From contig NZ_CP026124.1 in NCBI RefSeq assembly GCF_002902905.1, forward strand, positions 4,216,001 to 4,280,000: a stretch of 64,000 nucleotides of DNA, written 5' to 3'. Positions 53,756-61,776 of this stretch are shown one piece after another. The notes under the pieces were generated by a model, which was not told the DNA's origin, ran no database searches, and saw only the letters and a program-made list of their open reading frames with translations. The first letter of the stretch is position 1, and each line of letters begins with the position of its first letter. The DNA comes from Achromobacter sp. AONIH1 (GTDB taxonomy: Bacteria > Pseudomonadota > Gammaproteobacteria > Burkholderiales > Burkholderiaceae_B). The translations under genes were made by a program, and so were the position numbers.

Positions 53756-54649
53756 TCAAGAAGCCGGCGTGCAATCGGCGCCCACGGCGACCGAGTCCAG
53801 GAAGCCGAGCAGGCGCTGGTGGAAGCCGTCCGGATCCTCGTACTGCGGCCAGTGTCCGCAGTTCGGCATGATGTCCAGGCGCGATCCCCGGACATGCCGG
53901 CTGGCCGTCTCGGCCGCCTGCCAGGGCGTGGTGGGATTGAATTCGGTCCAGAGGAAGTACGTCGGCGTGGCGACGCGCTCGAGCCGTTCGGCGGTGATGT
54001 AGAACTGCCCCCCGCGTTCGGGATCCATGATGCCGGCGATCATCGGCTGTATCCGCAGCATGGCCGGGTTGGACCAGAACCGCAGCCGCGTTTCCACCAG
54101 TTCGTCGCTGACGAAGCGCCCGGGTTCGTGGAACAGCCACTCCAGGCGTGCGCGGATGCTGTCGCGCGTCGGCGCCGCCGATGCCTGGCTGGAACGCTTG
54201 CGCAGTTCCGCCACGCCGGGCGAGCGCAGGTTGTCGAAGCCGTCCACCTGCAGGCCGGCGCCCACGCAGCAGGTCCAGGACAGCACGCGCGACGGCGCGG
54301 CCTGGATCATCCAGTACGCGACCCAGGAACCCAGCGATTCGCCGACGATGTGGGCTCGGGCGATGCCCAGCGTGTCCATCAGGGCCAGGATGTGGGCGGC
54401 GTAGTCCGGCGGCATGTAGTCGCCGTCCGGCTTGTCCGTCATGCCGTGGCCCAGCATGTCCACGGCGATGACGCGATAGCGCTGCGCCAGGGGAACCACG
54501 TTCTTGGCGAACGCCTCGACATGGCCGCCTATGCCGTGCAGCAGCAGCACGGCCTGGCCTTCGCCGGCCTCCAGGCAACGGGTGCGCACGCCGTTGACGT
54601 CATGAAAGCGCACGCTGGCGCCCAGCGCGTTCAGCCATAGGGACATCAT
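53756..54649 (-). CDS. Meta-cleavage product hydrolase-like alpha/beta hydrolase with altered acid
   Basis: This 297-residue alpha/beta hydrolase resembles the BphD/MhpC enzymes that split the C-C bond of ring-fission products to give a 2-hydroxypentadienoate and an acid. The nucleophile is Ser105 in GESLGSW (the family often has GNSMGG) and the histidine is His266 in NCGHWPQYE. The usual catalytic aspartate appears to be Asn238 (WTEFNPTTP where BphD has WGRDDRFVP). AAGGAGAGA directly precedes the double ATG. It sits between reductase and extradiol dioxygenase genes. Confidence 0.87.
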   Translation of the reverse strand: MMSLWLNALGASVRFHDVNGVRTRCLEAGEGQAVLLLHGIGGHVEAFAKNVVPLAQRYRVIAVDMLGHGMTDKPDGDYMPPDYAAHILALMDTLGIARAHIVGESLGSWVAYWMIQAAPSRVLSWTCCVGAGLQVDGFDNLRSPGVAELRKRSSQASAAPTRDSIRARLEWLFHEPGRFVSDELVETRLRFWSNPAMLRIQPMIAGIMDPERGGQFYITAERLERVATPTYFLWTEFNPTTPWQAAETASRHVRGSRLDIMPNCGHWPQYEDPDGFHQRLLGFLDSVAVGADCTPAS

Positions 54650-54685
54650 TCTCTCCTTGGTGTGTCGGGCCGCATTGGCCCGGGA

Positions 54686-55639
54686 CTACAGATCGAGCAC
54701 CAGCCGGCTGCCCTTGCAGCCGGAAACGCAGATCAGCATTTTTTTGTTCGCCTCGCGCTCTGCGGCGCTGAGCAAGGTGTCGCGATGGTCCGGGATGCCT
54801 TCGATGACGCGGGTCGCGCAGGTGCCGCAGATGCCATCGGCGCAGGAGTGCGGAATATCCAGTCCGGCGTCCAGCAGCGTGTCCAGGATGGTGCTGCCCT
54901 CGGCCACGAAATGGCTGCCGCCGGATGCCGCGGCGATCACGGTGAATCCACCGGCGGCGACATCGCCGCTGCCCTTGAAGCGTTCGAGATGGACCTGGGA
55001 CGGCTGCCGGTCCGCCGTCGCGGATTCGAACGCATCCAGCATCGGCGCCGGCCCGCAGCAATACAGCTGCGCGTCCGCCGGCGCGGTCCGCAGGAATCCC
55101 GCCAGATCGGCCGCGCCGCCGGCTTCCTCGTCGACGTGCAGGCTCAGCCGGTCCGGATAGCGTTGCAGCAGGATATCCAGGTAGGCGGCGCGGGCGCGCG
55201 AGCGCACGGCATAGAGCAGCCGCCAGTCGCGTTGCTCGGCTGCCAGGCGCTGGATCATGGCCCAGATCGGCGTGATGCCGATGCCGCCGGCGATGAGGAG
55301 GCTGGGGGCCGCGCCGGGCGCCAGCGGGAAATGATTGCGCGGGCCGCTGGCCTGCAGCGTGTCGCCGGGGCGGAGCCGGGCATGGATGTAGGCGGAGCCG
55401 CCCCGGCTGGCGGCATCCAGCGCCACCGCCAGCACGTACCGGCCGCTGGCGTCGCCGGGATTGGTCAGCGAGTAGCTGCGGGTCAGGCCGCCCGGAAGAT
55501 GCAGATCCAGGTGCGCGCCGGCCTCGATGGGCGCTGGCGCCCGGCCTTCGCCGCGCAGGTCCAGTTCGATGATGGTCTCGGCGATCCGCCGCAAGGCATG
55601 GACGCGCAGCGGCAGGCGCTCGGGAGCGGCGTGGGTCAT
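54686..55639 (-). CDS. Ring-hydroxylating dioxygenase reductase, flavin-NAD-[2Fe-2S] order
   Basis: This 317-residue electron-transfer protein takes electrons from NAD(P)H to the Rieske oxygenase. A flavin domain (RSYSL at 54-58), a nucleotide domain (GGIGITP at 118-124, YCCGP) and a C-terminal plant-type ferredoxin domain (Cys266, Cys271, Cys274, Cys304) follow in the order of phthalate dioxygenase reductase (class IA). No separate ferredoxin gene is present or needed. The start MTHAAPERL excludes an unlikely 19-residue extension. It leads the minus-strand operon and is divergent from the oxygenase subunit genes. Confidence 0.92.
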   Translation of the reverse strand: MTHAAPERLPLRVHALRRIAETIIELDLRGEGRAPAPIEAGAHLDLHLPGGLTRSYSLTNPGDASGRYVLAVALDAASRGGSAYIHARLRPGDTLQASGPRNHFPLAPGAAPSLLIAGGIGITPIWAMIQRLAAEQRDWRLLYAVRSRARAAYLDILLQRYPDRLSLHVDEEAGGAADLAGFLRTAPADAQLYCCGPAPMLDAFESATADRQPSQVHLERFKGSGDVAAGGFTVIAAASGGSHFVAEGSTILDTLLDAGLDIPHSCADGICGTCATRVIEGIPDHRDTLLSAAEREANKKMLICVSGCKGSRLVLDL

Positions 55640-55951
55640 GGTGCTGATCTCATGGTGCCGTGAAAGGGCCGCGCCGGCGCTCGTGGATGCCGGCATGGAG
55701 CGTAGGCATCTTAGGCAGGGGCTCGCGGGCAGGTCGAATACATTTGCGCGATGCCTGCCAGACCTTGATGTTCTGGAACGATCCGATCTGTCTTGCTGCG
55801 CCGCACGACGGGGCGCGAGCGCATTGCGGCATGCCTGCGGTCAATATTCTGTCTTGGACAGGAGCCGCGCCCGGCCATTAGCTTAGATGCCGGGACGTCG
55901 CGAGTATCGGCCGGCGGCGTCCAGCTTGCATGAGGCCGCAATCGGACGGGT
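55640..55951. promoter_or_regulatory. Divergent promoter region of the reductase and dioxygenase operons
   Basis: This 312-base region separates the two catabolic operons. GGCAGG and CCTGCC flank a TCGAATACATTTGCGCGAT segment near 55728-55760 that looks like a LysR-type dyad. A+T-richer stretches (CAATATTCTG near 55842 and CATTAGCTTAG near 55877) may be promoter elements for the plus-strand operon. No convincing small gene was found in it. Confidence 0.45.
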
Positions 55952-57307
55952 GTGGACCAGCATATGGATGCCATTGCGAGCAGGGAAAAATACCGCCAGT
56001 ACGTCAGGCCCGAGGCGGGGCTGGTGTCGCGGCGGATCTTCCACGACGAAGAGATCTACCGGGCGGAGCTGGACCGCATCTTCAAGCGGGCCTGGCTATA
56101 TCTGGCGCACGAAAGCGAGGTTCCCGATCCCGGCGATTTCGTTCACGTCTACATGGGCGAGGAGGCCGTGATCCTGTGCCGCGACCGCGATGGCCAGCTC
56201 TATGGACTCGTCAATTCCTGCAGGCACCGTGGCAACCGCGTCTGTCGGGTGGATCGGGGCAATGCCCGGAGCTTCGTCTGTTCGTATCACGGCTGGGCAT
56301 ACAACACCAAGGGCAACCTGATCGGCGTTCCGGGCAAGACGGAACTGTACAAGGATGACATCGACCAGCCCTCGCTGGGCCTGGTGCGCGTGGCGCGGAT
56401 CGACAGCTACAAGGGCCTGGTGTTCGGCACTTTCGACCCGGAAGCGCCATCGCTCGAGGAATTCCTGGGCGACATGCGCTGGGGGCTGGACCTGCTGCTG
56501 GACCAGGGCGATCTGGTCGCGGCGCCGGGCGTGGTGCGCTGGAACATCGAGGGCAACTGGAAGTTCGCCGCCGACAACGCGATCGGCGACATGTACCACG
56601 CCGCCTGGACCCATCGTTCGGCCATGCTGGCGGGGCATCTGGGCGGCAACGGCGCGCAGTCGCTGGCGCAGTATGCGCCGACGCGCGAACAGAAGGGCAT
56701 CACCTTGCTGACGGCCTATGGACACGGGCTCAACGCCGACTTCGCCGAGGCCAATGAAGTGGACCTGGGCTCGCCGCTGGCGGCCTGGCGGCTCGACCCC
56801 GCCATCCAGGCGCGGCTCGGGCCGGTGCGTTCCCGGGTGCAGCGCTCGAACATGAACGTGTTCCCGAATCTCTTCGTCAACAGCGGGTCGCGCGATCTGA
56901 TGGTCCGGCATCCCAGGGGCCCCGGAAGGATGGAGGTTCGCAAGACGGTCCTGGTGGATCGCAATGCGTCGGAAGAGACGCGGCGCATGCAGATCCGTTC
57001 CTCCAACCGGCATTTCGGCCCCGCCGGGATGTTCGAGCAGGATGACGGGGAAAACTGGGACCAGAGCACGCACGGCGCGCGCAGCCTGGCCGCGCGGGAC
57101 CGCGACCTGCACTACGCGATGAAACTCGGACGGGCACGCCTGACGCGCTTGGGCGACAGTCCTCCCCTGATCGAGGATCTGGTCAACGAGCACGCGCAGC
57201 TGTGGCTGTATCACTGCTGGGCCGAATTCATGGATGCGGCGTCCTGGCCCGAGCTGCGCGCCGCCCACACCCAACCCACGGATCACTTTCGATGCGCGAC
57301 GACCTGA
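55952..57307 (+). CDS. Rieske ring-hydroxylating dioxygenase, alpha subunit
   Basis: This 451-residue catalytic subunit dihydroxylates an aromatic ring with O2. Its Rieske cluster ligands are Cys90, His92, Cys110 and His113. The mononuclear iron site is Asp213 (bridging), His216 and His221 in DNAIGDMYHAAWTH, with an additional aspartate expected near the C-terminus. Length and the presence of a beta subunit place it in the naphthalene/biphenyl/benzoate-like alpha3beta3 group. GTG 55952 is the listed start; ATG 55964 is equally possible. The end overlaps the beta gene by 16 bases. Confidence 0.94.
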   Translation: MDQHMDAIASREKYRQYVRPEAGLVSRRIFHDEEIYRAELDRIFKRAWLYLAHESEVPDPGDFVHVYMGEEAVILCRDRDGQLYGLVNSCRHRGNRVCRVDRGNARSFVCSYHGWAYNTKGNLIGVPGKTELYKDDIDQPSLGLVRVARIDSYKGLVFGTFDPEAPSLEEFLGDMRWGLDLLLDQGDLVAAPGVVRWNIEGNWKFAADNAIGDMYHAAWTHRSAMLAGHLGGNGAQSLAQYAPTREQKGITLLTAYGHGLNADFAEANEVDLGSPLAAWRLDPAIQARLGPVRSRVQRSNMNVFPNLFVNSGSRDLMVRHPRGPGRMEVRKTVLVDRNASEETRRMQIRSSNRHFGPAGMFEQDDGENWDQSTHGARSLAARDRDLHYAMKLGRARLTRLGDSPPLIEDLVNEHAQLWLYHCWAEFMDAASWPELRAAHTQPTDHFRCATT

Positions 57308-57855
57308 ACGCGGCCTGCGCCGCGCAGCCGGGGCTGATGGCGGGGATACAGGCCCTGTTGCTGCAACACGAGGTCGAGCAGTTCTACCACCGCGAGGCGG
57401 CCCTGCTGGACGAGCGGCGCTTCGAGGACTGGCTCGAACTGCTGGCCGATGACCTGAGCTACTGGATGCCGGTGCGCGAGACGCGGGCGGCCGGGCAGGA
57501 GGCCGGGGAGTTCAGCCGTCCGGGCGAGGGCGCCCTGTTCGACGAAACCAAGGCCTTGATGATCGTCCGCGTGCGCAAGCTGCGCACCGGCTTTGCCTGG
57601 GCGGAGGAGCCGCATTCCCGGACCCGGCACGTCGTCAGCAATGTGCGTGTCGTCGGAAGGCTGGGCGATGGCGGACTGCGCGTCGAAAGCAATTTCGTGC
57701 TGCACCGTTCTCGGCTCGAGAGCATGCAGGATCTCTGGTTCGGCTGCCGCAAGGATGTCCTGCGGCAGACCTCCGATGGGTTTCAGGTGGCGCGCCGGGA
57801 AATCTACCTGGACCACACCGTGATCGGCAGTCCGAACCTGAGCGTCTTTTTCTGA
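57292..57855 (+). CDS. Ring-hydroxylating dioxygenase, beta subunit
   Basis: This 187-residue protein has the SnoaL/NTF2-like fold of dioxygenase beta subunits. Family features are the FYHREAALLDERRFEDWLEL region, followed by the WMPVRETR strand, and RTRHVVSNVRV. It should form the structural core of the alpha3beta3 hexamer. The ATG overlaps the end of the alpha gene by 16 bases in another frame, so the two are translationally coupled. It does not help to identify the substrate. Confidence 0.93.
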   Translation: MRDDLNAACAAQPGLMAGIQALLLQHEVEQFYHREAALLDERRFEDWLELLADDLSYWMPVRETRAAGQEAGEFSRPGEGALFDETKALMIVRVRKLRTGFAWAEEPHSRTRHVVSNVRVVGRLGDGGLRVESNFVLHRSRLESMQDLWFGCRKDVLRQTSDGFQVARREIYLDHTVIGSPNLSVFF

Positions 57856-57949
57856 CAGGACGGTTCGTCCGGCCCGATTGTCGCGGGCCGGTATCGCCGC
57901 GGGCATCGATAAGCATTCAAGTGTTGTTTCAGTGCAAGGGGGAAGGGAC

Positions 57950-59278
57950 ATGGACAATACCGCGACTGCGGCGGGGGCGGACCGGGCCGTGCAAGAGCCG
58001 GGCGACGGCGAGCGTCGGCCGTCAACGCTCAATCATTCCGTGATGGTCGGTGCGGTGGGGAACTTCGTCGAGTGCTTCGACTGGTTCGCCTATGCGCTGT
58101 TCGCGAGCTATATCTCGCGCCAGGTGTTCCCGGCGGGCGATCCGCTGGCGGGGCTGTTGTCGACCTTCGCGATCTTCGCCGTCGGCTTCTTCGTCCGTCC
58201 GGTGGGGAGCTTCATCTTCGGCATCTATACCGATCGCCACGGACGCAAGAACGCGCTGGCCGCGACGATTTTCCTGATGGCGGCTGGCAGCCTGATGATC
58301 GCCGTCGTGCCCACGTTCGCGCAGGCGGGCTGGCTGTCTCCGGCGATGCTGATCGCCGCGCGCCTGCTGCAGGGGCTGGCCATGGGCGGGGAGACCTCGG
58401 CGGGCGGCAGCTATATCGTCGAAGCCTCGCCCGCGCGGCATCGCGGCTTCAGCGGCAGCTTCTTCTACATCAGCGTCGGCCTGGGAACGCTGTCGGCCTC
58501 GCTGGCGGGTTCCTTGCTGACGCAGCTGCTGACGCCGGCGCAAATGGAGAGCGTCGGCTGGCGGCTGGTGTTCGTGCTGGGTGCGGCGCTGGGTCTGTTC
58601 GGACTGTACATGCGGCGTTCGGCCGCGGAATCCGAGCTGTTCCTGCAGGTCGCCAAGACCACGCGGAAGAAGGATCGCGGCAGCCTGCGCGTGGTCGCGG
58701 CCGAATACTGGCCCAGCATGCTCAGGCTGTTCCTGGTGGCCATCGGTCCGACCATGGCGCTCTATATCTGGGTTGGCTATGTGCCGAACATCCTGCGCGC
58801 CAAGGGCCTTGTGTCCGCGGCCACCACCTTCTCGGCGAGCACGCTGGGCCTGATCGTCTACACGCTGTGCATGCCCATCAGCGGCGCGCTGTCCGACCGG
58901 ATCGGTCGCCGCCTGGTGCTGGGCGTGTCGTGGCTGGTCTTCGCGGCGCTGCTCGCGCCGATGATGCGCTACGTGATGGCCGATGCCGGATCGCTGCCCT
59001 GGGTGACCTGCGCCGCCATGGCCCTGATCGGCCTGGGCAGCGGCGCGGTCGCGGCCGGCTTCGCCGAGCAGTTCCCGACCCGGGTCAGGGCGATAGGCTG
59101 GGGCGCGCCGTACAACATCTCCATCGCGGTGTTCGGGGGCACGGCGCCGTATCTGGGCTCATGGTTCGCCAGCAAGGGCTGGCCGGATCTGTTCAACGGC
59201 TACATCGCCGTGCTCTGCGCGCTGAGCGGGCTGGCGGCGTTCGGCCTGCGCGATCTGCGAGGCAAGCCGCTGGACTGA
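57950..59278 (+). CDS. MHS-family (MFS) aromatic acid or metabolite:proton symporter
   Basis: This 442-residue inner-membrane transporter has about 12 membrane segments. The metabolite:H+ symporter subfamily signatures are GNFVECFDWFAYALFASYISRQVFP in outline, RPVGSFIFGIYTDRHGRK after it, and GLAMGGETSAGGSYIVEASP. It resembles proline/betaine, shikimate and phthalate-type permeases. AAGGGGGAAGGG precedes the ATG. Its place after the dioxygenase genes makes uptake of the aromatic substrate the probable role. Confidence 0.9.
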   Translation: MDNTATAAGADRAVQEPGDGERRPSTLNHSVMVGAVGNFVECFDWFAYALFASYISRQVFPAGDPLAGLLSTFAIFAVGFFVRPVGSFIFGIYTDRHGRKNALAATIFLMAAGSLMIAVVPTFAQAGWLSPAMLIAARLLQGLAMGGETSAGGSYIVEASPARHRGFSGSFFYISVGLGTLSASLAGSLLTQLLTPAQMESVGWRLVFVLGAALGLFGLYMRRSAAESELFLQVAKTTRKKDRGSLRVVAAEYWPSMLRLFLVAIGPTMALYIWVGYVPNILRAKGLVSAATTFSASTLGLIVYTLCMPISGALSDRIGRRLVLGVSWLVFAALLAPMMRYVMADAGSLPWVTCAAMALIGLGSGAVAAGFAEQFPTRVRAIGWGAPYNISIAVFGGTAPYLGSWFASKGWPDLFNGYIAVLCALSGLAAFGLRDLRGKPLD

Positions 59279-59392
59279 GCCGGCAAGAGGCCGGCGACAT
59301 CATGGGACAGGACATCCGGGTCGACGGCGGCCCGGGACATTCGATCTGACAGACAGGAACGGAGCGGCCGGAAGGCCCAGCGGAGCATTCAC

Positions 59393-60388
59393 ATGAACAC
59401 CTTGCGTATCAGTCTCGCCTGCGGCAACTATGACCGTACCCGCGCCCTGTTCGATGGGCGGGCGCCCATCGAGGGCTGCGAGGTCGCCGCCGTCGCCCTC
59501 GAACCGGAAGAGGCGTTCCACCGCGCCTTCCGCTATCGCGAGTTCGACGTGACCGAGATCTCGATGAGCAGCCACATGATGACGACGGCGCGGGGCGACA
59601 ACGACTATGTCGCCATACCGGCGTTCATCTCGCGCGTGTTCCGCCAGTCGGGCATCTACGTGCGCACCGACCGGGGCATCGCCACGCCCCAGGACCTGCG
59701 CGGCCGGATCATCGGCGTGCCGGAGTACCAGATCACGGCCAACGTCTGGATCCGAGGGATCCTGCAGGACGAGCATGGCGTCCGGCCCGAGGAGATCGGC
59801 TGGCGCCGGGGCGGCGTCGAGGAGCCCGGACGCGGCGAGCGCGCGCCCATCGATCTGGGGCCTGGAATCGACCTGCGGCAGATTCCCGCCGACAAGACGC
59901 TGTCGGGCATGCTGGAGCACGGGGAGATCGACGGCTATATCGGCGCGCGCGCGCCATCCTGCTTCCTGCGGGGCGCGCCCAACGTGGGCAGGTTGTACGG
60001 CGACGACTACATCGAGGCCGAGAAAGCCTATTTCCGCCGCAGCGGGATCTTTCCGATCATGCACATGGTGGGCATCCGGAAATCACTCGCGGCCGCGCAT
60101 CCCTGGCTGCCGGTCAGCGTCTACAAGGCCTTCATCAAGGCGAAGGAGCTGGCCGTGCGCGATCTCGGCGAGATCTGCCATCTGGCCGCGACGCTGCCCT
60201 GGATGGTGCATCACCTGGACGAGGCGAGGGCGCTGATGGGACAGGACTTCTGGCCCTATGGCCTGGAGGCCAACCGCCACGCCATCGACACGTTCTCGCG
60301 CTATCACTTCGAACAGGGCCTGTCCAAGCGGCGCGTGGCGCCCGAGGAATTGTTCGCGCCGTCGGCGCTGGACCTGTCGAAGATCTGA
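59393..60388 (+). CDS. 4,5-dihydroxyphthalate decarboxylase-like protein
   Basis: The 331-residue protein follows the Pht5-type decarboxylases in length and sequence style, from LRISLACGNYDRTRALFDG at the start, through YREFDVTEISMSSHM and FPIMHMVGIRKSL, to WPYGLEANRHAIDTF near the end. These proteins have a type 2 periplasmic-binding fold but no signal peptide, as here, and decarboxylate dihydroxylated aromatic diacids. Members of the family have been recruited to other substrates, so an aromatic carboxylate intermediate is likely but its identity is not. The gene lies between the transporter and the molybdenum hydroxylase genes. Confidence 0.85.
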   Translation: MNTLRISLACGNYDRTRALFDGRAPIEGCEVAAVALEPEEAFHRAFRYREFDVTEISMSSHMMTTARGDNDYVAIPAFISRVFRQSGIYVRTDRGIATPQDLRGRIIGVPEYQITANVWIRGILQDEHGVRPEEIGWRRGGVEEPGRGERAPIDLGPGIDLRQIPADKTLSGMLEHGEIDGYIGARAPSCFLRGAPNVGRLYGDDYIEAEKAYFRRSGIFPIMHMVGIRKSLAAAHPWLPVSVYKAFIKAKELAVRDLGEICHLAATLPWMVHHLDEARALMGQDFWPYGLEANRHAIDTFSRYHFEQGLSKRRVAPEELFAPSALDLSKI

Positions 60389-60394
60389 GCGATC

Positions 60395-61276
60395 ATGAAA
60401 GCGCCCGCCTTCCGCTACCTGGCGCCCGACACGCTGGCCGAAGCGCTGCGGCTGCTGGCCTGGGAGCAGAACGCCCGCGTCCTGGCGGGCGGACAGTCGC
60501 TCGTGGCCATGCTGAACATGCGCTTCGCCTTTCCCGATTGCCTCATCGACATCAACCGGGTGGCGGAACTGGCCTATCTGCGCGAATCGGACGGCGGCAT
60601 CGAGATCGGCGCCATGACGCGGCAGCGCGATGTGGAGTTCTCGCCGTTGGTTGCCCGGCGCCTGCCGCTGTGGCGCGAAGCCATCCTGCAGGTCGGGCAT
60701 CGCCAGACCCGCAACCGGGGCACCGTGGGCGGCAGCCTGTGCCAGCTGGATCCTTCCGCCGAACTGCCGACCGTGGCGCTGGCGATGGACGCCGAGCTGA
60801 CGGCGGCCAGCGTGCGCGGCGAGCGGCGGCTGCGGATGGCGGATTTCTTCGCGGGCTACATGACGCCGGCGCTGGAAGCCGATGAGATCCTGACGAGCAT
60901 CCGCGTCCAGCCCTGGCCCGCCGGACATGGCCATGCCTTCCTCGAATTCGCCCGCCGTTGTGGGGACTTCGCCATCGTTTCGGTCGCGGCGCTGGTCGCG
61001 CTCGATGCGTCGGGACGATTGGCGCGCGTTTCGCTGACGCTGGGCGGTGTGGCCGCCGCGCCGCTGCGCATGCCTGCGGTCGAAGCGGCGCTGACGGGCA
61101 GCCACGGCGTAGAGGACGATCTGGACCAGGCGGCGCGGTTGTGCGGCGAGGTCGTCGCGACGGGCGACAGCCAGGTGCCCGCCTGGTATCGCCAGCGCCT
61201 GGCCTCGGTGCTGGCGCGCCGCGCATTGGCGCTGGCCTTGGCGCGCGCCTGCGCTCACGAAGAGGGGCCGCCATGA
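60395..61276 (+). CDS. Molybdenum hydroxylase FAD subunit (CoxM-like)
   Basis: This 293-residue medium subunit of the xanthine oxidase family carries FAD and passes electrons outward. The FAD motif VLAGGQSLVAMLNMRFA and the second motif RNRGTVGGSLCQLDPSAELP are clear. The gene begins six bases after the decarboxylase-like gene and overlaps the iron-sulfur subunit (ATGA). The M-S-L order is that of carbon monoxide dehydrogenase and related hydroxylases. It should work with the next two subunits on an aromatic or N-heteroaromatic compound. Confidence 0.93.
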   Translation: MKAPAFRYLAPDTLAEALRLLAWEQNARVLAGGQSLVAMLNMRFAFPDCLIDINRVAELAYLRESDGGIEIGAMTRQRDVEFSPLVARRLPLWREAILQVGHRQTRNRGTVGGSLCQLDPSAELPTVALAMDAELTAASVRGERRLRMADFFAGYMTPALEADEILTSIRVQPWPAGHGHAFLEFARRCGDFAIVSVAALVALDASGRLARVSLTLGGVAAAPLRMPAVEAALTGSHGVEDDLDQAARLCGEVVATGDSQVPAWYRQRLASVLARRALALALARACAHEEGPP

Positions 61277-61776
61277 GCAGGCACGACGAGGCACAGGCGC
61301 TGCCCATCCGGCTGCGCGTCAATGGCGCATCCCGGCAGGGACGCGCCGAGCCGAGGATGAATCTGGCGGATTTCCTGCGCGGCGAGCTGGGCATGACCGG
61401 CACCCACGTGGGCTGCGAGCATGGCGTGTGCGGCGCCTGCACCGTGCTGGTGGACGGCTGTTCGGCGCGCGGCTGCCTGATGCTGGCGGTGCAGGCCGGG
61501 GGGCGGGAGATCGGCACGGTGGAAGGATTGGCGCGGCCCGACGGTTCCCTGCATCCGATCCAGCAGGCCTTCCATGAATTGCACGGCCTGCAGTGCGGCT
61601 TCTGCACGCCGGGGATCCTGATGTCGGTGGCGGAGTTGCTGGCCCATGAACCGGATCCGGACGAGGCGCGGATCCGTGACGTGTTGTCCGGTCACTTGTG
61701 CCGTTGCACCGGCTACCAGAACATCGTGGACGCGGTGCTGCTGGCGGCGCGACGGATGCGCGGGGGTGGCGCATGA
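61273..61776 (+). CDS. Molybdenum hydroxylase [2Fe-2S] subunit (CoxS-like)
   Basis: This 167-residue small subunit has two [2Fe-2S] clusters. The plant-type ligands are Cys48, Cys53, Cys56 and Cys68, and the second cluster uses Cys108, Cys111, Cys143 and Cys145 (CGFCTPG, CRCTGYQNI). The latter segment also contacts the molybdopterin cofactor. ATGA overlaps link it to both neighbours. No export signal is present, so the enzyme is cytoplasmic. Confidence 0.95.
   Translation: MSRHDEAQALPIRLRVNGASRQGRAEPRMNLADFLRGELGMTGTHVGCEHGVCGACTVLVDGCSARGCLMLAVQAGGREIGTVEGLARPDGSLHPIQQAFHELHGLQCGFCTPGILMSVAELLAHEPDPDEARIRDVLSGHLCRCTGYQNIVDAVLLAARRMRGGGA

Noticed and set aside
55660..55886. Small overlapping frames in the reductase/dioxygenase divergent region
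   Set aside because: There is no ribosome site, no recognisable domain, and frames exist on both strands. It is better read as a control region.
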